From contig WGAH01000264.1 in NCBI GenBank assembly GCA_015489145.1, positions 1 to 6,015 of the forward strand: a DNA stretch of 6,015 nucleotides, read 5' to 3'. The notes below the pieces were generated by a model. It ran no database searches and was not told the origin of the DNA. It saw nothing but the letters and a program-made list of their open reading frames with translations. The position numbers and the translations under genes are program-made. This document shows, one piece after another, positions 1 to 5,118 of the stretch (positions are counted from its first letter, which is position 1; every line of letters begins with the position of its first letter). Source of the DNA: Deltaproteobacteria bacterium. Its GTDB lineage: Bacteria; Myxococcota_A; UBA796; UBA2385.

Positions 1-34
1 GGGCGGGTGTTGCGCGGGGGGGCGGCGATTTCCG

Positions 35-1261
35 CTACAGGCCCGACATCGCCCGGAGGCTGGCGCTGCGCCCCTGCAGCCAGGCGCGAAAGGCCGCCTG
101 GTTGCTCTCGATGGTGGCGGCGTCGGTCTCCTTCCGCGGGTCCTCCTCGACGTAGGGGTCGATGAGGGCCGTCATGCGGTCGAGCTCGGCCGGCAGGTCG
201 GCGGCGTCGGCGAGGTCCTCCACGTCGGCGAGGGCGTCGAGGAAGCGCGCGTGGCAGTCCGCGTCGGCCTTGCAGCCCTGGCTGAGGCGCCCGTAGGGGC
301 TGGTCAGCGGCGTCGAGTCCGAAAAGGCCCAGTCGTGGTCCCAGGGGAGCAGGCGCGCCAGCCCGTCGGCCGGGGCGAAGTAGACCCGGTAGTTGTTCTG
401 GTTGTAGGTGTAGCCGTCGTACTGGCCCACCCAGACCTCGGTGGCCCACATGCGGACGTGGTGGTCGAGGTCCGCCACCGCGCCCACCGAGGGCGTGAAA
501 CCCTCGGTCCCGGCGGCATCGAGGGCGGCGGTCACCGCCTTGACGTCGGCGTGACCGACGTCCTGGCCCTCGTCCAGCTCCATGAGCTCGTCGAGACCGG
601 ACTGGAAGTCGAGCTTGGTGTAGGAGCCGTCGGGGTACCAGACGTAGTCGCCGTCGTAGAGGTTGCCGTCGCCCTCCTCGAAGCGCTCCTCCAGGAAGAC
701 CCGGTCGTAGGCCTCCACCAGGCTGTAGAGGCCGAAGGTGCTGTCGTTGACCGTCACCCAGGCGTAGCCCACCCGCGGGGCGGGCACCCCGGCGAGGTTG
801 TAGACCGTGTACGCGATGCGCTCGTGGGTCTGGGTGGCGTCCTGCACCATGTTGTTGAGGTTGAGCTTCTCGCGCCCGTAGATGTGCATGCCCGGCACGA
901 AGGCGTCGGCGTCGATCTTGAAGGCGCTCTTGTGGTCGAGGTCGCGGTAGGAGCCGAGACGGCCCTTGATGCGAACCCCCACCCCGTCGAAGCGGTCGCC
1001 GTCGATGAGGAGGTCGCCCTGCACGTAGGTGTAGGGGTCCGCGCCGAGGCTGGCGAGGGCCTCGTCGGACAGCACGATGCGGATCTCGTGGACGCGCGCC
1101 AGGCTGAACAGGGCGTCGTCCCGGGTCTCCTCGCCGGCGGGGACGTGCTCGGGGCCGGTGTCGAGGGCGATCCGGGCGGTGTCCGCGCTGTCGGCGCCGC
1201 GGGGACGCGGGCCGAGGTCGGGGACCTCGGTGCAGGCGAGGAGCAGGAGCGCCGGGAACAT
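35..1261 (-). CDS. CotH kinase family lipoprotein
   Basis: Complete gene of 408 codons, ATG to TAG. The protein opens with a very short hydrophobic stretch ending in a lipobox (LLAC, Cys10), followed by an Asp/Thr/Gly/Pro-rich linker to about residue 48, so it is probably a lipid-anchored envelope or surface protein. Residues 55-330 match the CotH fold: GVGVRIKG (93-100), KSAFKI (111-116), KLNLNN (132-137), GVPAPR (158-163), FGLYSLVEAYD (176-186), GNLYDGDY (199-206), YNQNNYRVY (286-294) and the acidic PWDHDWAF (306-313), equivalent to the metal-binding DxDW motif. CotH of Bacillus spores is an atypical protein kinase that phosphorylates coat proteins; many CotH-like proteins exist in non-sporulating bacteria with unknown substrates. 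C330 and C336 could form a disulphide. The gene is transcribed divergently from grpE. Kinase activity is inferred from family only. Start choice: this ATG gives the lipobox; an in-frame ATG at 1360 would put 33 non-signal-like residues in front and overlap grpE. Confidence 0.88.
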   Translation of the reverse strand: MFPALLLLACTEVPDLGPRPRGADSADTARIALDTGPEHVPAGEETRDDALFSLARVHEIRIVLSDEALASLGADPYTYVQGDLLIDGDRFDGVGVRIKGRLGSYRDLDHKSAFKIDADAFVPGMHIYGREKLNLNNMVQDATQTHERIAYTVYNLAGVPAPRVGYAWVTVNDSTFGLYSLVEAYDRVFLEERFEEGDGNLYDGDYVWYPDGSYTKLDFQSGLDELMELDEGQDVGHADVKAVTAALDAAGTEGFTPSVGAVADLDHHVRMWATEVWVGQYDGYTYNQNNYRVYFAPADGLARLLPWDHDWAFSDSTPLTSPYGRLSQGCKADADCHARFLDALADVEDLADAADLPAELDRMTALIDPYVEEDPRKETDAATIESNQAAFRAWLQGRSASLRAMSGL

Positions 1262-1262
1262 G

Positions 1263-1267
1263 CCTCC
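1263..1267 (-). promoter_or_regulatory. Shine-Dalgarno GGAGG of the CotH-like gene, unusually close to the ATG
   Basis: On the minus strand GGAGG is followed by a single C and then the ATG at 1261. The usual gap is about 5-9 bases, so this spacing is tight. It may be weak or not the functional site. No in-frame ATG, GTG or TTG lies just downstream that would suit it better and keep the lipobox. Confidence 0.35.
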
Positions 1268-1339
1268 AGGGTAGCGCCGATCCCGCCGATCGGGCCCCAG
1301 GGGGGTGGCCGGCGGGCGAGGCGTGCTCACATTGGGCCC

Positions 1340-1344
1340 GGAGA
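1340..1344 (+). promoter_or_regulatory. Ribosome binding site of grpE
   Basis: GGAGA lies 10 bases before the ATG at 1355 and supports that start over the much longer upstream reading frame, which is only the antisense of the CotH-like gene. Confidence 0.6.
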
Positions 1345-1354
1345 AACGAAACCC

Positions 1355-2299
1355 ATGCATCCCTACGACACGCGCGCAGTCCCGCTCCACGTCGCCCGGC
1401 AGCTCCAGGAGGAGCGCAACCGGGCCATCGAGCGGCTGCGCGAGACCCGCGCGAGCCTCGACCAGGCCCGGCGCATCCTCGCCAAGGACGCGGCCGAGCG
1501 CGAGCGCCTCGAGCGGGCCATCGCCGCCCTGGAGGAAGACCGGGAGGCGCTTTCCCGGCGGGTGCGGCAGCTCGAACGGGCCCTCGACGAGGCGCGGGCC
1601 GAGCTGGAGCGCCACCGCCGCGCCGACGGCGACCCGGAGGCCCTCGCCCGGCTGGAGGCCCGGCTGGAGCAGGCCGAGGCGACCCGCCGCGAGCTGGAGG
1701 CCGAGCTGGAGCGCCACCGCCAGGCCGCCGAGCGCCACGAGCGCGACCGGCAGGCGCTGGAGCGACGCCTCGCCGAGCTGGAGGCCCGGCTGGCCGAGGC
1801 CGCCGGGGCTTCCGACGACGGCGAGGCCGCCGCCGGCGACGAGGCCGCGGACGACGGCGACCTGCGCGCCCTGGCCGAGCGCTACCGCCGGGCGGCGGAG
1901 CAGGTCGGGGCCGACCTCAAGAACCTGCGCCGCCGTCTCGACGAGGAGCGCGCCCGCGCCCGCACCGACGAGCGCGTGCGCCGGCTGCGGGGCCTGCTCC
2001 GCGTCCACGACGCGCTGGCGCGTTCCCTGGAGCAGGCCGGCGACCGGGACGACCCCTGGGTCAAGGGCAACGAGGCGCTGCTGCGCGAGGTGCGGGCCGA
2101 GCTGTCCCGCGCCGGCGCCGAGGCGGTGGGCCGGCCCGGGGAGCCCTTCGACCCCCGGCTGCACGAGGCCCTGGCCACCGTGGCGCCGAACGGGCACGAG
2201 CCCGGCACCATCGTGCACGTCGAGCAGGTGGGCTACCGGCTGCCCGGCGGCGAGCTGGTGCGGCCCGCGCGCGTGGTCGTGGCGGCGGACGGGGAGTGA
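1355..2299 (+). CDS. grpE: GrpE nucleotide exchange factor with long N-terminal coiled-coil extension
   Basis: 314 codons, ATG to TGA, against roughly 170-210 in typical bacterial GrpE. GrpE acts as a cytoplasmic dimer that opens the DnaK nucleotide-binding domain to release ADP and so resets the Hsp70 cycle. The GrpE part is about residues 169-312: the helix with DLKNLRRRLDEE (187-198), then FDPRLHEAL (265-273), PNGHEPGTI (278-286) and the C-terminal beta-domain GYRLPGGELVRPARVVVA (293-310). Residues 14-150 are an almost unbroken charged, Leu/Ala/Arg/Glu-rich coiled coil, joined by an acidic linker (about 151-169, many Asp, Glu, Ala and Gly). Inside the coil ELERHR recurs at 83 and 117, and LEARL at 100 and 142. 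No signal peptide or membrane segment is seen. The stop is 3 bases before the J-protein ATG, so the two genes are almost certainly co-translated. Identity as GrpE is firm; the role of the extension is unknown. Confidence 0.92.
   Translation: MHPYDTRAVPLHVARQLQEERNRAIERLRETRASLDQARRILAKDAAERERLERAIAALEEDREALSRRVRQLERALDEARAELERHRRADGDPEALARLEARLEQAEATRRELEAELERHRQAAERHERDRQALERRLAELEARLAEAAGASDDGEAAAGDEAADDGDLRALAERYRRAAEQVGADLKNLRRRLDEERARARTDERVRRLRGLLRVHDALARSLEQAGDRDDPWVKGNEALLREVRAELSRAGAEAVGRPGEPFDPRLHEALATVAPNGHEPGTIVHVEQVGYRLPGGELVRPARVVVAADGE
2291..2296 (+). promoter_or_regulatory. Ribosome binding site of the J-protein gene, inside the end of grpE
   Basis: GGGGAG overlaps the last grpE codons and sits 6 bases before the ATG at 2303. 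This favours 2303 over the second in-frame ATG at 2315, which has only GCGGTG in front of it. The arrangement implies translational coupling with grpE. Confidence 0.65.
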
Positions 2300-2302
2300 A
2301 CG

Positions 2303-3286
2303 ATGGACGCGGTGATGGACAGGACCCTCTACGACGAGCTGGGCGTCTCGCCCGGCGCCAGCCAGGACGAGATCAAGAAGGCCTACCGGAAGCTGGCGCG
2401 CAAGCTGCACCCGGACGTGACCGACGACGACGCGGCCCAGGAGCGCTTCAAGCGCGTCTCGGCGGCCTACGAGGTGCTGAGCGACCCCGAGAAGCGCAAG
2501 CTCTACGACGAGTTCGGCGAGGCCGCCACCCGGCCGGGCTTCGACGCCGACAAGGCCCGGGAGTGGAAGCGCTGGCAGCAGCGGGCGGCCCGCGGCGGCG
2601 CGCGCTTCGGCGGCCCCGAGTTCGTCGACCTCGGCGGCGGCTTCCAGGGCGGCGGGGGATTCGCCGGGGGCGGCTTCGGCGGCGGCGGCTTCGACGACAT
2701 CATCGAGCAGCTCTTCGGGCGCGGGCCGGGCACCGGCACCCGCCCCGGGCGCGACCTGCGGGCCACCGTGGCGGTGGACTTCGAGCTGGCCGCCCGCGGC
2801 GGCGAGACCGAGCTGGTGACCGGCGACGGGCAGCGCCTCCGGGTGCGGATCCCGCCCGGCGTGGCCGACGGCGAGACGATCCGCATCCCCGGCAAGGGCG
2901 CGCCCGGCCGGGCCGGCGGCAAGCCCGGCGACCTGCTGCTCACCCTCCAGGTGCAGCCGCACCCCTTCTTCCGGCGCGAGGGCGAGGACCTCCACGTCAA
3001 GGTGCCGATCACCGTCGGCGAGGCCCTGCGCGGCGCCGTGGTGGAGGTGCCCACCCTCGACGGCAGCGTCCGGGTGACCATCCCGCCCGGCACCCAGACC
3101 GGCCGCAAGCTGCGGGTGCGCGGCAAGGGCGTGCGCCGCCGCAACCGCGCGGCGGGCGATCTCTACGTCGAGGTGGAGGTGGTGGTGCCCGAACACGCCG
3201 ATCTCGCCGCCATCTCCGACGCCATCGACGCCATCGAGCGCCAGTACGCCCGCGATCCGCGGGCCCACCTGCGGCGGGGACGCTGA
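2303..3286 (+). CDS. cbpA: J-domain co-chaperone, zinc-finger-free class B (CbpA/DnaJ type)
   Basis: 327 codons. J-domain proteins bring unfolded clients to Hsp70 and trigger its ATP hydrolysis. The J-domain is at residues 8-72 (LYDELGVSPGAS..., HPD triad at 36-38, YEVLSDPEKRKLYDEFG at 56-72). A Gly/Phe-rich linker follows (about 98-130, built on GGGF units), then DDIIEQLFG (131-139). The C-terminal client-binding domains CTD1 and CTD2 run from about 150 to 315 with hallmark RIPPGVADGETIRIPGKG, HPFFRREGEDL and TIPPGTQTGRKLRVRGKG motifs. The four CXXCXGXG zinc repeats of classical DnaJ are absent, and no Cys is seen at all, which places it with CbpA-type proteins of similar length. It follows grpE at 3 bases. 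The symbol marks the architectural class; orthology to E. coli cbpA, including its DNA binding, is not shown. Database annotation might equally call it dnaJ. Confidence 0.93.
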   Translation: MDAVMDRTLYDELGVSPGASQDEIKKAYRKLARKLHPDVTDDDAAQERFKRVSAAYEVLSDPEKRKLYDEFGEAATRPGFDADKAREWKRWQQRAARGGARFGGPEFVDLGGGFQGGGGFAGGGFGGGGFDDIIEQLFGRGPGTGTRPGRDLRATVAVDFELAARGGETELVTGDGQRLRVRIPPGVADGETIRIPGKGAPGRAGGKPGDLLLTLQVQPHPFFRREGEDLHVKVPITVGEALRGAVVEVPTLDGSVRVTIPPGTQTGRKLRVRGKGVRRRNRAAGDLYVEVEVVVPEHADLAAISDAIDAIERQYARDPRAHLRRGR

Positions 3287-3299
3287 GCGCGGGGCGGCT

Positions 3300-4538
3300 T
3301 CAGCCGGACGCCCCCCGCACGGGCGGCAGGTAGGCGACGACGGTGGTGCCCCGCCCGCCGGGGCCGGTCTCGATGCGGAGCACCCCGCCCACGCGCTCGA
3401 CGATGCGCCGGCAAATCGCCAGGCCGAGGCCGGTGTGCTCCCCGACGCCGGACTCGAGCACGGCCCGGCGGCGCTCGCGGGGGATGCCGCGGCCGTTGTC
3501 GGACACCCGGAGCTCCAGGCGCCGGCGGGTGGATCGCAGGCTGACCCGAATGCGCGGGGGCGCGTCGGAGCGGTAGCGAATCGCGTTCTCGACGAGGTTC
3601 TGGAGCAGGCGGCGGGCGTCGGCCTCGCTCAGCGGCACCACCCCGAGGGGGCCGCGTTCCACCACGGCGCCGGTCTCGGCGATGCGGGGCTCCAGCGTGG
3701 CGAGGACCCCGTCGAGCGCGGCGTCGAGGTCGGCGCGCCCCCCGGGCTCCGGCGCCTCGCCCCGGGCGTGGGCCAGCGCCGAGTCGAGGGTGGCGGCCAT
3801 GCGCTCCGCCTCCTCGACGATCTTCTCGAGGCGGCCGAAGTCGACGGGGCTGCACGCCCGGTCGCAGTCGAGGCCGATCATGCCGGCCTGGGCCACGATC
3901 ATCTGCAAGGGCGCGCGCAGGTCGTGGGAGGCGGTGCGCGCGAAGGCCTCCAGGTCGGCGTTCGTTCGGTACAGGGTGCGCAGGGTCTCGTACAGGCCCC
4001 GTTCCTGGCGCACCCGGACCAGGGCGATCACCACCGCGAGCACCGTGGCGCCGCCGAGCGCGAGGCCGAAGTGGAGCCAGCCGTCCGCCGGGCCGCGGGG
4101 CAGGACGAGGCCGAGCGCCGCCCAGCCCGCCCACACCGCGAGGGCGACCAGCGCGATGCACCGCCAGCGGAGCAGGAGCGCGCCGGCGCCGACGAGCACG
4201 AGCATGAGGCTGGTGGTCGCGAGCAGGCTGCCGCTCAGCCAGGCCACCGCCAGGGCGTTGCCGACGAAGAGCAGGGCGACGGCGAAGGCGATGGGGTGGG
4301 CGAGGCGATCGGGCGGCGGCCGGCGGCGGAAGGCCACCCAGGCGCCGAGGAGGATCGCCGCGCTGGCGAGGTTCACGGCCACCAGCGGGAGGCGCGCCCC
4401 GCCGGTCTGGAAGGCGGCGCGAAAGGCCGCGAGGCCCACCTCGTACAGGCCGGTGCCCAGCAGCAGCGGCTGGATCGCCCCGGCGACGCGGCGGTCGAGC
4501 CACGCCTCGCGGGTGTCGGGTGGGGGTGGGAGGTTCAC
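3300..4538 (-). CDS. Membrane-bound sensor histidine kinase (orphan)
   Basis: 412 codons, GTG start, TGA stop. Sensor kinases autophosphorylate a His and pass the phosphate to a response regulator; none is encoded here. Hydrophobic segments at about residues 50-70, 83-101, 103-123, 127-146 and 154-174, with a weaker one near 22-43, give five or six membrane spans with no sizeable external domain and no HAMP or PAS domain. A short linker (175-195) leads to HisKA with the phospho-acceptor His205 in ASHDLRAPL. The ATPase domain has an N box (NLVENAIRY, Asn318), G1 box (DNGRGIP, 347-353) and G2 box (TGLGLAICRRIVERVGG, 369-385). All core catalytic motifs are intact. Two details are odd: two Cys (225, 229) in the loop between the HisKA helices, and a short ATP lid without a clear F box. 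It converges on the J-protein gene. The signal is unknown; the sensor seems to lie within the membrane. Confidence 0.92.
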   Translation of the reverse strand: MNLPPPPDTREAWLDRRVAGAIQPLLLGTGLYEVGLAAFRAAFQTGGARLPLVAVNLASAAILLGAWVAFRRRPPPDRLAHPIAFAVALLFVGNALAVAWLSGSLLATTSLMLVLVGAGALLLRWRCIALVALAVWAGWAALGLVLPRGPADGWLHFGLALGGATVLAVVIALVRVRQERGLYETLRTLYRTNADLEAFARTASHDLRAPLQMIVAQAGMIGLDCDRACSPVDFGRLEKIVEEAERMAATLDSALAHARGEAPEPGGRADLDAALDGVLATLEPRIAETGAVVERGPLGVVPLSEADARRLLQNLVENAIRYRSDAPPRIRVSLRSTRRRLELRVSDNGRGIPRERRRAVLESGVGEHTGLGLAICRRIVERVGGVLRIETGPGGRGTTVVAYLPPVRGASG

Positions 4539-4546
4539 CGGCGGTT

Positions 4547-4551
4547 CCTCC
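4547..4551 (-). promoter_or_regulatory. Ribosome binding site that fixes the GTG start of the histidine kinase
   Basis: GGAGG on the minus strand is followed by 8 bases and the GTG at 4538. This supports the GTG start instead of an extended frame further upstream. Confidence 0.65.
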
Positions 4552-4685
4552 GGGCCGACACCCGGACCATACCGCGGGAGGGTACCCGGAGGAAGCCGCG
4601 TTGGGCGTGGCGAATCGTCGGCGGGAGCTCCGGGGCCGCGCCGCCCGGGGCGCGAGCCCGAAACCCGGAGCGCCGCCCCTGGTGC

Positions 4686-4702
4686 GCCGGCCTCCGGCCG
4701 GC
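4686..4702. repeat. Perfect GC inverted repeat (7-bp stem, 3-base loop)
   Basis: GCCGGCC, loop TCC, GGCCGGC. It is a strong hairpin on either strand but has no T-run after it, so it is not a typical intrinsic terminator. It may be a REP-like palindrome or a structure in the kinase leader. Confidence 0.5.
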
Positions 4703-4751
4703 ATCGTCGCGAGAGGACGGACGGACGAGGAAAGGCCAGGCAGCACCGGAC

Positions 4752-4830
4752 CCTGGATGACGCGGCGGGATGCCGCGTCTACTCCGACGCGCCTGGATGC
4801 GCGGCTACTCCGACCCGCCTGGATGCCGCG
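4752..4830. repeat. Degenerate tandem repeat of 26 bp with partial copies
   Basis: Two adjacent 26-bp units, 4779-4804 and 4805-4830, match at 22 of 26 positions. Each is a CTACTCCGAC half followed by a CGCCTGGATGC-type half. Two further partial copies of the second half precede them (CCTGGATGACGCGG at 4752-4765 and GCGGGATGCCGCGT at 4765-4778). A perfect 7-bp stem (ACGCGGC, 4760-4766, with GCCGCGT, 4772-4778) competes with a 6-bp stem (CGCGTC, 4774-4779, with GACGCG, 4786-4791). It may be an operator array, a genome-wide intergenic repeat, or RNA structure; nothing seen decides between these. Confidence 0.6.
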
Positions 4831-4834
4831 TCCG

Positions 4835-4857
4835 CGCCGCAAGCGTCCGGAGCGGCG
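4835..4857 (-). terminator. Possible hairpin just after the small gene
   Basis: CGCCGC (4835-4840) pairs with GCGGCG (4852-4857) around an 11-base loop, starting 4 bases beyond the stop of the small minus-strand gene. No U-tract follows, so termination here is only a guess from position. Confidence 0.2.
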
Positions 4858-4861
4858 GCGT

Positions 4862-5017
4862 TCAGGCCACCTCGGAGCGCCGCCGGACGGGGCGAGGCCG
4901 GCGTTCCGGCCGCGGCACGCGCTCCCGGGGGCGCTCGCGGCTCGGCTCGCGCCGGGGAAGCGCCTCGAAGTCCTCGCAGAGCGCCTCGATGTAGTGCCTG
5001 AGCAGTGCAGCTTCCAT
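4862..5017 (-). CDS. Small hypothetical protein, 51 residues, Arg/Pro-rich tail
   Basis: ATG to TGA. I do not recognise it. The N-terminal half (residues 1-20, MEAALLRHYIEALCEDFEAL) would form an amphipathic helix; the rest (21-51) is rich in Arg, Pro and Glu, very basic and probably disordered. Support for a real gene: about 88 percent of third codon positions are G or C, close to its neighbours; a GGTGG Shine-Dalgarno-like site lies 3 bases before the ATG; a promoter-like sequence lies at 5042-5071; and the opposite strand offers nothing better. It is on the same strand as the lyase upstream (101-bp gap) and the kinase downstream. A nucleic-acid-binding or regulatory role would fit the basic tail but is speculation. 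In such GC-rich DNA a chance ORF of this length cannot be excluded. Confidence 0.45.
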   Translation of the reverse strand: MEAALLRHYIEALCEDFEALPRREPSRERPRERVPRPERRPRPVRRRSEVA

Positions 5018-5041
5018 GATCCACCGTGCCCGCAGGAGCCC

Positions 5042-5071
5042 TAGATACACCGGGCGCGGGCGCACCCTCAA
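5042..5071 (-). promoter_or_regulatory. Putative sigma-70-type promoter for the small gene
   Basis: On the minus strand TTGAGG (5066-5071) and TATCTA (5042-5047) are separated by 18 bases. They match the consensus boxes at 4 of 6 and 3 of 6 positions and stand out as an AT-richer spot. Transcription would begin roughly 20 bases before the ATG at 5017. Confidence 0.3.
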
Positions 5072-5104
5072 GGACAAAGCGCGTGGCGATTCGGAAACGG
5101 GCCG

Positions 5105-5118
5105 CCGGGCGCGCCCGG
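5105..5118 (-). terminator. 14-bp perfect palindrome abutting the lyase stop codon
   Basis: CCGGGCGCGCCCGG is directly adjacent to the TGA of the lyase gene and is followed on that strand by a modest GTTTCC. It could act as a weak intrinsic terminator or mRNA 3'-end structure. Confidence 0.3.

Larger units (their letters stand above)
1262..1354. promoter_or_regulatory. Divergent intergenic region between the CotH-like gene and grpE
   Basis: This 93-bp spacer must carry start signals for two divergent transcripts unless either gene is leaderless or read from further away. I see no convincing sigma-70 boxes, no sigma-32-type CTTGAA/CCCCAT pair and no CIRCE (TTAGCACTC inverted repeat), so heat-shock control cannot be claimed. 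It contains a 9-bp-period direct repeat of GCCGATC (1276-1282 and 1285-1291), which also gives a small CGATC/GATCG inverted repeat. This could be an operator but is too short to be sure. Confidence 0.3.
4539..4861. other. Gene-poor stretch upstream of the kinase
   Basis: 323 bases without a believable coding frame on either strand; the open frames crossing it are shadows of neighbouring genes. It holds the kinase ribosome binding site, a weak -10-like TATGGT on the minus strand (4566-4571) without a good -35, a GC hairpin at 4686-4702, a (GGAC)3 run at 4715-4726, and the repeat cluster at 4752-4830. The kinase promoter probably lies here, but I cannot place it securely. Confidence 0.5.

Noticed and set aside
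251..1354. Plus-strand open frame running into grpE from the antisense of the CotH-like gene, which might suggest a much longer GrpE.
   Set aside because: It is antisense to conserved CotH motifs, and a ribosome binding site precedes the ATG at 1355.
2633..2692. Gly-rich DNA repeat in the J-protein gene as an independent repeat element.
   Set aside because: It encodes the Gly/Phe-rich linker expected in this protein class.
35..3268. Very long minus-strand open frame continuing from the CotH-like gene across grpE and the J-protein gene.
   Set aside because: Beyond 1261 it is the antisense of two clear chaperone genes; its composition (Gly/Ala/Val/Leu/His-rich) is typical of an antisense frame in GC-saturated coding DNA. 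Only the CotH part is real.
3287..3307. Possible bidirectional terminator between the convergent J-protein and kinase genes.
   Set aside because: Only a 4-bp stem (CGGC/GCCG) around TTCA and no T-runs; the gap is 13 bp.
4752..4830. CRISPR array.
   Set aside because: The repeat units are directly adjacent with no unique spacers, and no cas gene is present.
3163..4842. Long minus-strand open frame of Arg/Pro/Ala-rich sequence overlapping the kinase.
   Set aside because: Out-of-frame shadow of the histidine kinase, whose own frame has all HisKA and ATPase motifs.
3435..5001. Plus-strand open frames over the kinase and the intergenic stretch.
   Set aside because: Low-complexity translations with no recognisable domain; antisense of better-supported genes.
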